Origin: Candidatus Woesearchaeota archaeon
GTDB lineage: Archaea; Nanobdellota; Nanobdellia; Woesearchaeales; 21-14-0-10-32-9
Length of the DNA: 60,641 nt
Direction: 5' to 3'
NCBI GenBank assembly: GCA_020854775.1
Contig: JAHKLZ010000017.1
Span: forward strand, 1-60,641
Shown: piece after piece, positions 33,907-41,830 of the stretch
How the letters are laid out: every line of letters begins with the position of its first letter
How positions within the stretch are numbered: the first letter of the stretch is position 1
Program-made: the position numbers and the translations under genes
The notes under the pieces: generated by a model
What the model was told of the DNA's origin: nothing
Databases searched by the model: none
Seen by the model: the letters and a program-made list of their open reading frames with translations, nothing else

Positions 33907-34065
33907 TTATAAATTGGATAATATTAGCACAATAACTACTAACATTATTATCATGATTATTGTTGTTTGCGGCGTTATCATTATCTTTGAATAAGCCGCA
34001 TCAAAATATCTTGTTAGTCCTGCGCCTGATGATGGCATGTTTATTTTATTATCTTTTCTGCTCAT
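33907..34065 (-). CDS. Preprotein translocase subunit Sec61beta
   Basis: A 52-residue protein on the minus strand, starting at ATG 34065 and ending with TAA at 33907. The sequence begins MSRKDNKINMPSSGAGLTRY; 'MPSSGAGLTRYFD' is the conserved cytoplasmic motif of archaeal Sec61beta. Residues 33-52 form the single tail-anchor membrane helix (rich in Ile, Val, Met). The subunit sits at the side of the SecYE channel. It is 25 bases upstream of the NAC gene and probably co-transcribed with it. Confidence 0.9.
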   Translation of the reverse strand: MSRKDNKINMPSSGAGLTRYFDAAYSKIMITPQTTIIMIIMLVVIVLILSNL

Positions 34066-34191
34066 AATGATTTGTGAGTGTTTATTTGTTTAAAAACATT
34101 ATGGTGTTTTTTTATTATTTTAAAAGTAATTCTTTGTATTATTAAGAGTTATGGGAAAGAGTTATATATGATGAGTTCTTTTCTTTTTATC

Positions 34192-34317
34192 ATGATTCCA
34201 GTTGTTAGATGTGGTAATTGTGGAAAGGCTATTTCCGTCGCTGAATCTGTTTTGTTTCAGGGTAAGTCTTTTTGTAATGATTCTTGTAAAGAAAATTATT
34301 TGAAGCTTAATGTTTAA
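34192..34317 (+). CDS. Small TRASH-like zinc-binding protein
   Basis: A 41-residue protein. ATG at 34192 is chosen because a TATA box (gagttatatatg, about 34159-34170) would place the transcript start just before it; the longer frame from 34078 adds a hydrophobic run. 'VVRCGNCGKAI' and 'FCNDSCKENYL' give the CX2C...CX3C pattern of TRASH/MYM-type zinc modules, which bind metal or protein partners. It lies 6 bases before the 3' end of the convergent tRNA-Lys. Confidence 0.6.
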   Translation: MIPVVRCGNCGKAISVAESVLFQGKSFCNDSCKENYLKLNV

Positions 34318-34322
34318 AAGTA

Positions 34323-34428
34323 TGGGCTTGACGGGATTTTCGTTTATAACTTCTTAGTTAGTTATTTTTTTCGAACCCGCAACCTTTCGGTTAAGAGCCG
34401 AATGCTCTAGCCGTTGAGCTACAAGCCC
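34323..34428 (-). tRNA. tRNA-Lys (CUU) with an intron in the T loop
   Basis: Minus strand. Without the insert it is a perfect 73-base cloverleaf: acceptor GGGCTTG/CAAGCCC with discriminator A, D arm GCTC/GAGC, anticodon stem TTCGG/CCGAA with loop CTCTTAA (CTT at 34395-34393), and T stem GCGGG/CCCGT. A 33-base insert (about 34338-34370) splits the T loop after TTCGA, near position 59/60. Exon TTCG can pair with CGAA at the insert's 3' end, with a 3-base AAT bulge next to the T stem, an A-rich internal loop and an inner TAACT/AGTTA hairpin. That is a relaxed bulge-helix-bulge, the substrate of the archaeal splicing endonuclease. CCA is not encoded. Confidence 0.88.
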
Positions 34429-34567
34429 ATGCTTTGTAGGATTAGTTCATCTTATTTATATCTTCGTTTTTTTAGTTTTTTTTTTTTTACTTGCTCGTGG
34501 TCTTAAAAAATGAATACATTTAAATACTATTTACTAGTGTTTCTTCTTTGTGTAGGTGTGTTTTTAG

Positions 34568-37500
34568 ATGACTAGAATACTTAAAATTGAGTTGAGGGGT
34601 TTTAAATCGTTTGCTAAAAAAACAGAAGTGCCTTTTAGTGAAGATTTTAATTGTGTTCTTGGTCCTAATGGTTCTGGTAAATCTAATATTCTTGATGCGT
34701 TGTGTTTCGTTCTTGGTAAGGCTGGTGCGAAGGGTCTTAGGGCTGAGAAAACTGCTAATCTTATTTATAATGGTGGTAAGTCTAAGAGTCCTGCTAAGGA
34801 GGGTGAAGTTTCTATTTTCTTTGATAATTCTAGTGATGTTTTTGGTAAAGAGTTTGATGTTGTGAAGATTACTAGGATTGTTCGTGGTAGTGGTCAATCA
34901 GTGTATAAGCTTAATGATAAAGTTGTTACTAGGAATCAGATTCTTGATTTGTTGAGTCGTGCAAGGATTAATCCTGATGGTTATAACATTATTTTGCAGG
35001 GTGACATTGTTCGTTTAGTTGAGATGTCTAGTGTTGAGCGTCGTCAAATAGTTGAGGAAATCGCGGGCATTAGTGTTTATGAGCAGAAGAAGCAGAAGGC
35101 TCTTCGTGAATTGCAACGCGTTGAGGATAAAATGAATGAAGCTGAGATTATTCTTTCTGAGAGAAAGGCTCATCTTAAAGAGTTAAAGCAAGATAGGGAT
35201 AAGGCTTTGAAGTTTAGGGAGTTGGATGAAAAGATTAAGAGAAATAAGGCTACGATTATTTTTTCTGAGATATCTGTGAAGGATAAACAATCTAAGGATA
35301 TTGATAATTTAATTAGCAAGTTATCTTCTGAAATAAAGGTTTCTGAGGGTAAGGTTCAGAAGTTCAGGGAGAAAATTGATGAGTGTAAGAAGAAGATTGA
35401 TGATATTAATTTAGAAATCGAGGAGAAGGGTGAGAAGGAGCAGGTTGCTCTTCATAAAGAGGTTGAGAAGCTCAAGGTTGATTTGGCTTTGAATAAACAA
35501 AGGGTTCAGAGTGTTGATGCTGAGATTGAGAAGATTAGTGTTAGGCGCTCGGATTTATCTGCTAGTTTTAAGGATGTTGAGAGTAAATTAAAAATTCTTG
35601 ATAAGGCTAAGAAGGATGCTGAGGCTTTGATTAGTTCTAAGGAAGCTGAGATTGATAGGATTGATAAGAAAATTGAGGAGTTTCGTAAGAAGAATAAGTT
35701 GGAGAATGCTTCTGAGATTGATAAGAGCATAGAGGATGCTGATAAGACTATTGAGTCTTTGCAAGAGCAAGTTAATAAGCTTAGGGAGGAGCAACAAGTT
35801 GTTGTTCGTGAGAAGGACAGGGTTGAGTCTAAGCTTTCTTCTATTGATGAAAAAATTAGTAAGTTGTTATCTGTTAAGAAGGAGCATAGGGATGCTCTTG
35901 ATGCTTTGAAGAAGATGAAGCTTGATTTTAAGAAGACTGCTTCTGAGCTTAATCAGGCTTTGTCTGAGGATTCTTCTATTGTTGCTCAGTTGTCTAATGC
36001 TCATTCTAAGTTATTGGTTAGGAAAGAGGATCTTGCTAAGCTTGAGGCTAGGACTGCTGCGCTTAGAGAACAAACCGCGGGTGGTCAGGCTATTAAGGCG
36101 GTTCTTGATCTTAATCTTAAAGGTGTTTATGGTGTGATTTCTGAGCTTGGTAATGTTTCTTCTAAATATTCTTTGGCTTTGGAAATAGCTTCAGGCGCTA
36201 GGATTAATAGCGTGGTTGTTGATACTGATGAGACTGCTGCTAAGTGTATTGCTCATCTTAAGAAGTCCCAAGTGGGTGTTGCTACTTTTATTCCTCTTAA
36301 TAAGATTAAGGCGCCTGAGATTAATGATTCTTTGAGGAAGCTTAAGTCTTCTGGTGTTGTTGGTTTGGCTTTGGATTTGGTTTCTTTTGATAAGAAGTTT
36401 GAGAAGGCTTTTCAGTTCGTTTTTGGTAATACTTTGGTAGTGGAGGATATTAGTGCTGCTCGTAGATTAGGTATTGGTGGTAATCGCATGGTTACTATGT
36501 CTGGTGACTTGGTTGATGTTAGTGGCGCGATGCAAGGTGGTCATAGGTTTAGGTCTAAGCAAGCGGGTTTTGTTGAGAAGGAGACTAGGGAGGAAATTAT
36601 TCGTTTGCAATCTGAGATTAGTGATTTAGAATCTGTTAATGCTAGGTTGTCTCAGAAGCGTAGGGATAATGATGAGTTGATTAGTCGTTTACGTGAATTT
36701 AAGGCTAATCTTGAGGGTGACATCATTAAGTCTGAGAAGTCTTTAAGGCTTGAATCAGATGATTTGGATGCTGATAAGGATTTGAAGAGTTCTCTTAATA
36801 TTGAGCTTAAGAAGTTTGATGAGCAGTATGAAAAGGTTTCTTCTGAGATTAGTAAAATTAATTCTGAGCTTGCTCGTGCTAAGATTGAGAAGCAGAAGCT
36901 TCGTGATCAGATTAATCAGTTGAGGAATCCTGCTTTGTTGGCTGAGCTTACTAGTTATGAGCAGAAGAAGTCTGAGTTGAAGGAGCAAATTCTTGGTTTG
37001 AGATTAGACATTAAAGGTTCTGATTCTCAGATTAGTAGTATTCTTGGTCCTGAGAAGGAGAACATTTCTAAGATTTTTAAGCAACTTGATAAGGAGGAGA
37101 AGGGTTTTGTTGATGAGAAGAAGGAATTGTCTTCTTTGATTAAGTCGCAGGAGAAGGATCTTAGTGTTAAAGAGGAGAAGGAAAAGAAGTTTTATGCTCA
37201 GTTTAAGGATTTGTTTAATAAGCGTAATGCTTTGAGTGATGATGTTAATAAGTTTGAGAATAGTATTTTGAAGGAGAATGATTATGTTAGGGAGCGTGAG
37301 CAGAAGATTAATGTTAATAATATTGATAATGCTCGTTTGAAGGCTGAGCTTGCTGGTCTTCGTGAGGAAGCAAAATTGTATGAGGGTATTAGTCCGTATA
37401 AGGATAAGTCTTTGGATGTTATTAGGAAAGAGATTAAGGATTTTGAAGTTATGATTAATGATTTTGGTTCTGTTAATATGCGTGCTCTTGAGATTTATGA

Positions 37501-38053
37501 TTCTGTTGAGGTTGAGTATAAGAAGCTTAATGAGAAGAAAGAAAAGCTTCGCTTGGAGAAAGAGGATGTTTTGGTTATGATTAACGAGGTTGATAGTAAG
37601 AAGAAAGAATTATTCATGAAGACTTATGAGGTTGTTAATCATAATTTTAAGGAAATATTTAATACGCTTTCTACTAAGGGTGAGGCGACTCTTGATTTGG
37701 AAACTCCAAAATCTGTTTTTGATGGAGGTCTTAATATCAAGGTTAAGTTGTCTGGTAAGAAGTACATGGATATTCGTAGTTTGAGTGGTGGTGAGAAGAC
37801 TTTGACTGCGTTAGCGTTTTTGTTCGCGGTTCAGGAGCATGATCCTGCGGCTTTTTACATCTTGGACGAGGTGGATGCTGCGCTTGATAAGAAGAATTCT
37901 GAGCGTTTAGCAAAGCTTGTTAAGCAGTATAGTGATAGGGCTCAGTACATCATGATTAGTCATAATGATGCTGTGATTAGTGAAGCGGATACGCTTTTTG
38001 GTATTAGTATGAATGAGCACGGCGAAAGTAAAATTACGAGTTTGAAGATTTAA
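34568..38053 (+). CDS. smc: Chromosome segregation protein SMC
   Basis: A 1161-residue SMC ATPase that compacts and organises DNA. Walker A 'GPNGSGKSN' is at residues 33-41, followed by a coiled-coil arm (about 165-495), the hinge (about 505-640, 'LDLNLKGVYGVISELGNVSSKYSLALEIASGARINSVVVD'), the return arm (650-1000), and the C-terminal head with signature 'LSGGEKTLTALAFLFAVQ' and Walker B 'AFYILDEVDAALD'. The length is standard. No ScpA/ScpB gene follows; instead a 63-residue membrane protein starts 1 base after the stop. A TATA-like catttaaatactat lies near 34518. Confidence 0.97.
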   Translation: MTRILKIELRGFKSFAKKTEVPFSEDFNCVLGPNGSGKSNILDALCFVLGKAGAKGLRAEKTANLIYNGGKSKSPAKEGEVSIFFDNSSDVFGKEFDVVKITRIVRGSGQSVYKLNDKVVTRNQILDLLSRARINPDGYNIILQGDIVRLVEMSSVERRQIVEEIAGISVYEQKKQKALRELQRVEDKMNEAEIILSERKAHLKELKQDRDKALKFRELDEKIKRNKATIIFSEISVKDKQSKDIDNLISKLSSEIKVSEGKVQKFREKIDECKKKIDDINLEIEEKGEKEQVALHKEVEKLKVDLALNKQRVQSVDAEIEKISVRRSDLSASFKDVESKLKILDKAKKDAEALISSKEAEIDRIDKKIEEFRKKNKLENASEIDKSIEDADKTIESLQEQVNKLREEQQVVVREKDRVESKLSSIDEKISKLLSVKKEHRDALDALKKMKLDFKKTASELNQALSEDSSIVAQLSNAHSKLLVRKEDLAKLEARTAALREQTAGGQAIKAVLDLNLKGVYGVISELGNVSSKYSLALEIASGARINSVVVDTDETAAKCIAHLKKSQVGVATFIPLNKIKAPEINDSLRKLKSSGVVGLALDLVSFDKKFEKAFQFVFGNTLVVEDISAARRLGIGGNRMVTMSGDLVDVSGAMQGGHRFRSKQAGFVEKETREEIIRLQSEISDLESVNARLSQKRRDNDELISRLREFKANLEGDIIKSEKSLRLESDDLDADKDLKSSLNIELKKFDEQYEKVSSEISKINSELARAKIEKQKLRDQINQLRNPALLAELTSYEQKKSELKEQILGLRLDIKGSDSQISSILGPEKENISKIFKQLDKEEKGFVDEKKELSSLIKSQEKDLSVKEEKEKKFYAQFKDLFNKRNALSDDVNKFENSILKENDYVREREQKINVNNIDNARLKAELAGLREEAKLYEGISPYKDKSLDVIRKEIKDFEVMINDFGSVNMRALEIYDSVEVEYKKLNEKKEKLRLEKEDVLVMINEVDSKKKELFMKTYEVVNHNFKEIFNTLSTKGEATLDLETPKSVFDGGLNIKVKLSGKKYMDIRSLSGGEKTLTALAFLFAVQEHDPAAFYILDEVDAALDKKNSERLAKLVKQYSDRAQYIMISHNDAVISEADTLFGISMNEHGESKITSLKI

Positions 38054-38054
38054 A

Positions 38055-38246
38055 ATGTTGTTTGAGGAATTAATTATAAAAATTGTGGCTGCTGTTTTTT
38101 CTATTGGTGCTATTCTTCTTGTTATTTATTTTATTAATAAGAAGGCTTTGCAAAAAGCGAAGCGTATGAATGAAGAATTTATGAAATTAGAAAAGGATCA
38201 AGAAAAAATTAAGAAAAGCAATGATGAAAAAGTTCGTGGTAAATAA
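38055..38246 (+). CDS. Small single-helix membrane protein after smc
   Basis: A 63-residue protein with one membrane helix (about residues 8-28, Ile/Val-rich) and a charged cytoplasmic tail that is probably a short coiled coil ('KKALQKAKRMNEEFMKLEKDQEKIKK'). No family is recognised. Its ATG lies in 'taaaatg' right after the SMC stop, so it is co-translated with SMC. A role in tethering SMC or chromosome to the membrane is speculative. Confidence 0.6.
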   Translation: MLFEELIIKIVAAVFSIGAILLVIYFINKKALQKAKRMNEEFMKLEKDQEKIKKSNDEKVRGK

Positions 38247-38256
38247 TTCTCTTTTT

Positions 38257-38913
38257 TTAGTATTCGTTTAGTGCTTTTTGTGTTTTGTTCATTGCTACTT
38301 TTTTGTATGTGCTCCATGTTTTTCTGAAGAAGTCGTATTTGTTCCAGTTTTTTTTTAAGAAATCAATAGTTCTTGGGTCACTGGGGTATCCGCTTCCAAA
38401 TTCTATGTTGTTTTGTTTTTTTATTTCTTCGATGATTTCGTCTCTTGTTACTTTTGCGATTATGCTCGCAGCTCCTACGATTACATGATTAAGATCAGCT
38501 TTGTGTTCTGCTATTATTTCTGTTTTGTTTTTTATTCTTTCTGATACGTATTCTTTGTATGCTTTTATGTTGTTTGAGGGGCAATCTAGTATTGTTTTGT
38601 TTATCGTTATTTTTTTTTGTAATTCGTTTATTAGGTTAGCAGAGGTTACTCCTTCTAATTTGTTAAGGTTCATTTCTTCGTTGTTTAAGGCATCATCTAT
38701 TTCTCCAGGTTCTATGATTATTGTTTCGTGATAACACATGTTTTTTATTTTTTCAAGAATTATTTTTCTGTTACTAGGTGTTATTAATTTTGAATCTTTT
38801 ACACCTATTCTTTTTAGTTCAGGTATTTTTTCTTCTTCTATTGCGCATATAGTCATAACCATCGGGCCTATTACTGGGCCTCTTCCTGCTTCTTCTACGC
38901 CTGCTATTATCAT
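38257..38913 (-). CDS. rnhB: Ribonuclease HII
   Basis: A 218-residue enzyme that cuts RNA in RNA:DNA hybrids and at single ribonucleotides in DNA. The first motif reads 'GVEEAGRGPVIGPMV'; the usual sequence is DEAGRG, so the first catalytic Asp is Glu here. 'GVKDSKLITP', 'DCPSNNIKAY' (Asp), 'EHKADLNHVIVGAASIIAKVTRDEII' and 'FGSGYPSDPRTI' are all present. Its start overlaps the dus stop by four bases, so the two form an operon. Confidence 0.93.
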   Translation of the reverse strand: MIIAGVEEAGRGPVIGPMVMTICAIEEEKIPELKRIGVKDSKLITPSNRKIILEKIKNMCYHETIIIEPGEIDDALNNEEMNLNKLEGVTSANLINELQKKITINKTILDCPSNNIKAYKEYVSERIKNKTEIIAEHKADLNHVIVGAASIIAKVTRDEIIEEIKKQNNIEFGSGYPSDPRTIDFLKKNWNKYDFFRKTWSTYKKVAMNKTQKALNEY

Positions 38914-39842
38914 TTTATTAAAAAATCAGTTATAGTATTTATTATTTGTTCTTCTTCTTTTGATGTCGCTATGTTTTTTCTTAATTCTGCGCCTTTTTTT
39001 ATTCCTTTGGTGAATTGCATTGCTTGAATCCTTATTCTAGGTAGGGGAACTTCGTATTTTTTTGCTTCTTTAACGTATTTAAGAAATCCTTTGAGTTTCT
39101 TTGTTTCGGTTATTGTTGAATAACTATTTTTTTCTAAGTAACTTTTTACTTGATTAAAGCACCAAGGATTCCCCATCGCCCATCGTCCTATCATTACGTG
39201 ATCACAACTTGTTTCTTTAAACATGTCTTTAGCTTTTTCTGCTTTGTTAATATCTCCGTTTCCTGTTACTGGAATGTTAATTTTTTCTTTTAAATTCTTT
39301 ATTTTTTCCCAATTAGCAATCCCTGAATATCCTTGATCAGCGTATCTTGCGTGTAGCGTAATCATGCTTACACCTAAGTCTTCCGCCATTTTTCCTATTT
39401 TTAAATAAGTCTCATTATTCTTATTTATTCCTAATCTATACTTCAGTGTTACTGGTTTATTGGTGTTGTTTATTATTTCTTGAAGCATTTTTTTTAACAA
39501 AACAGGTTTACTTAGCAAGTCAGCTCCTGCTTCTTGTCCTATTATGTTATTAGCAGGACAGCCCGCGTTGAAATCTATGAAGTCAAAGTTTTCAGTGTAA
39601 TTCATTGCTTCTTTTATTTTTTCAGGATTCTTTCCGAATAATTGTAAACCAACTTTTTTTTCTTTTTTTGCTCTAAGTATTTTTTTTAGAGCTTCTTGTT
39701 TTTCAGAATAAAGAAAATCTATGCTTGTTAATTCTGTGAATGTAGCGTTTGCTCCTTGTTCTTCACACATTAATCTGAATGCTGGATCATTTATTCCTGC
39801 TAGTGGCGCTAAGAATACTTGTTTTCTTGGTTTATTAAACAT
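38910..39842 (-). CDS. dus: tRNA-dihydrouridine synthase
   Basis: A 310-residue FMN-dependent enzyme that reduces specific uridines of tRNA. 'APLAGINDPAFRLMCEEQGA' starts the TIM barrel, 'FNAGCPANNIIGQEAGADLLSKP' holds the catalytic Cys, 'KYRLG' and 'LHARYADQGYSG' bind tRNA and FMN, and 'VTGNGDI' and 'MIGRWAMGNPW' are the phosphate-binding turns. The length is standard. It is co-transcribed with rnhB and the two small helical genes upstream. Confidence 0.95.
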   Translation of the reverse strand: MFNKPRKQVFLAPLAGINDPAFRLMCEEQGANATFTELTSIDFLYSEKQEALKKILRAKKEKKVGLQLFGKNPEKIKEAMNYTENFDFIDFNAGCPANNIIGQEAGADLLSKPVLLKKMLQEIINNTNKPVTLKYRLGINKNNETYLKIGKMAEDLGVSMITLHARYADQGYSGIANWEKIKNLKEKINIPVTGNGDINKAEKAKDMFKETSCDHVMIGRWAMGNPWCFNQVKSYLEKNSYSTITETKKLKGFLKYVKEAKKYEVPLPRIRIQAMQFTKGIKKGAELRKNIATSKEEEQIINTITDFLIK

Positions 39843-39849
39843 CTTTTTT

Positions 39850-40317
39850 TTAATCTTCAGGAGGTATTATCATGTTTTTTATTCTGTTAAATAAATCATT
39901 TTGAAAAAAATAATAATTAGTTATGATGTCTATGTTTATTATTTCTTCTCTTCCATCAACCATGACTTTCATCGTTACGTGTCGTCTATATTCTTGAGTT
40001 TTTTCATGTATCTTCGCGCGAAATATTTTTCTTAATAAGAAATATAAATTCACGTTATCAATGATTTGTTCATCTTCTTTGAAAATGCTTTTTATCAAGT
40101 TTCCTTTCTCTATAGGTGAGCCTGGCATTTCTTCTTTTGTCATCTTGTTTTCTACACAATACTTTATTAGTGCATCAAACATGTGATTGTAAGCATCTAT
40201 CATTCTACTAATAGTATTTACGAATACGTCAGCTGTTCTAGTGTATTTCAAACTTACATATATTAAATGGTCTACTCTTTTTAATTCTTCTTTTGCATCA
40301 CTTAAAGATTCTATCAT
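39850..40317 (-). CDS. Uncharacterised helical protein, paralogue of its neighbour
   Basis: A 155-residue all-helical protein. 'VDHLIYVSLKYTRTADVFVNTISRMIDAYNHMFDALIKYC' at residues 15-55 aligns with 'ADHMITMSYPMFKDPKILVSAVKTLLKAGDNAITSMLEYE' in the next gene, so the two are diverged duplicates. The bundle is HEPN-like in outline, but the RX4-6H RNase motif is not clearly present. Its first codons overlap the end of the upstream gene by 20 bases. Function is unknown. Confidence 0.6.
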   Translation of the reverse strand: MIESLSDAKEELKRVDHLIYVSLKYTRTADVFVNTISRMIDAYNHMFDALIKYCVENKMTKEEMPGSPIEKGNLIKSIFKEDEQIIDNVNLYFLLRKIFRAKIHEKTQEYRRHVTMKVMVDGREEIINIDIITNYYFFQNDLFNRIKNMIIPPED

Positions 40318-40783
40318 TTTTACTTGTCACCTTGTACGTGTCTTCTACTAATAATTTTGTTTCTTTTATTAATGATTTTAAATCAGCAATTGTTAATGTT
40401 CTCATTTCATAAGTTTCAGAACACATTATGAATTTGTCTTTTCTAGGAAACTCCACACTACTCTCTTTATGAGCTTTTGATAAATCTGTTAAGGAATTTA
40501 ATAATTTTAAGTGGGTATTGCTTAATTTGTACAAAGGCATAATTTTTTGTTTGAACAAATTAATTTTTACATCAATAGAATCGTGGTAAATAGGTATTCT
40601 TTTGAATAATCGTTCATATTCTAGCATGCTCGTTATTGCATTATCTCCTGCTTTTAGTAAAGTTTTAACAGCTGAAACTAAGATTTTAGGGTCTTTAAAC
40701 ATTGGGTAGCTCATAGTTATCATGTGGTCGGCGACTTGTATGTTTCTTTTTGCTTGTTCCCTAAGCTCCTGGTGTTTCTCCAT
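40298..40783 (-). CDS. Uncharacterised helical protein, paralogue of its neighbour
   Basis: A 161-residue helical protein sharing the N-terminal repeat described for the adjacent gene (residues 18-57). It has two Lys-rich helices in the middle and a Thr/Lys-rich end. It is the first gene of the unit leading to dus and rnhB; a TATA-like region (tatttatatata on the minus strand, about 40808-40820) precedes it. The pair may form a heterodimer. Confidence 0.6.
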   Translation of the reverse strand: MEKHQELREQAKRNIQVADHMITMSYPMFKDPKILVSAVKTLLKAGDNAITSMLEYERLFKRIPIYHDSIDVKINLFKQKIMPLYKLSNTHLKLLNSLTDLSKAHKESSVEFPRKDKFIMCSETYEMRTLTIADLKSLIKETKLLVEDTYKVTSKNDRIFK

Positions 40784-40844
40784 TAGATTATAAGTGAATT
40801 CTTCTGTATATATAAATATTTGTAGTGTTTTTTTATTAAACTTT

Positions 40845-41708
40845 TTATTTTTTTAGTCTTTCATAAAAATTTATTCCTCTTAGAAATCCTTCTTCGTTTG
40901 GTAATTTATATGCAACATGTATGTGTTTTCCGTGTCCGGGTATTGATGCGCTACCACTATTTCCTACAGTTCCTATTATTTGACCTTTGAATATTATTTG
41001 TCCTGCGCTAACAGGAATATTTTCTTCTAAATGTGATATTAACATGTATCCTTTTTCTAGAGGGTTGTATATTATGAGTGCGTTTCCTGCTCTAGGTGTT
41101 AATCCTTTACCGTTCCAATCTGATATTTCTCTTCTTATAAATTGGCCTTCCCAATTATCTCCTGACGCTATTATTAATCCGTTAAATGGGGCTAAAACTT
41201 TGTTGCCTTCTTTTGTGAATAAATCTAAGGCTTCATGAACTCTTTTTCTATAACTATTTCTTGGCGCTGTGTAATATCCTTGTATCATTTCGTGCCATTC
41301 AATATTTTTGTTTATGTTTACGTTATTTAGTTCGAATAATAAATCGTATTTTTGTTCTAATTTTTTTCTTATTTCTTTACCTCTTTTCATGTCTTCTTTT
41401 GTTTTTTTATGTGTTTCTTCAAATCTTGGAGGTACTGCGTCATCTTCTATGTCTGAGTATATGTATCTGTAAAAGTCGTAGAAATTTGTTCCTATTGTTT
41501 TTTGATTATCTTCATATACATTTATATTTAAATAGTTCAGTGCTGAATGAATTTCGGATTCTAAATTGTGCGTTTTTAGTTCTTTAGAAACTTCGTTACT
41601 CGTTGTTGAATATTCGTATTTGTTCGCGTTATAACTATTTAATATGAAGTTCAAGGTTAAAATTGAAGGTATTGCTATTATTTTTAGGGTTTTTTTGAGT
41701 TTTTTCAT
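40845..41708 (-). CDS. Secreted M23-family (LytM) metallopeptidase
   Basis: A 287-residue protein with an N-terminal signal/anchor helix (residues 8-27). The C-terminal half is an M23 domain: 'RVHEALDLFTKEGNKVLAPFNGLIIASG' (His and Asp zinc ligands, HX3D), 'LISHLEENI' and 'GHGKHIHVAYKLP' (HxH). All zinc ligands are present. The family cuts glycyl or D-amino-acid-linked peptides in bacterial cell walls. Archaea lack murein, so the target is probably another organism or a surface protein. The first 130 residues are unrecognised. It has its own minus-strand promoter in the AT-rich gap 41709-41760. Confidence 0.88.
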   Translation of the reverse strand: MKKLKKTLKIIAIPSILTLNFILNSYNANKYEYSTTSNEVSKELKTHNLESEIHSALNYLNINVYEDNQKTIGTNFYDFYRYIYSDIEDDAVPPRFEETHKKTKEDMKRGKEIRKKLEQKYDLLFELNNVNINKNIEWHEMIQGYYTAPRNSYRKRVHEALDLFTKEGNKVLAPFNGLIIASGDNWEGQFIRREISDWNGKGLTPRAGNALIIYNPLEKGYMLISHLEENIPVSAGQIIFKGQIIGTVGNSGSASIPGHGKHIHVAYKLPNEEGFLRGINFYERLKK

Positions 41709-41830
41709 TGATTTTTTTTTTAAAATAAAAAAACAAATATAAATGTTTTGCTACTTTATAATAGTCATGAAGGTTTTAAGTGTTTTTTTTAAAGCATAAT
41801 TATTTAAAAAAGTCTTTGTTACTGTTGCTC

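Noticed and set aside
34338-34370. The T-loop insert as simple decay of the tRNA-Lys gene
   Set aside because: Every stem of the tRNA is intact and the insert's ends can form a bulge-helix-bulge-like fold; decay would be expected to damage stems too.
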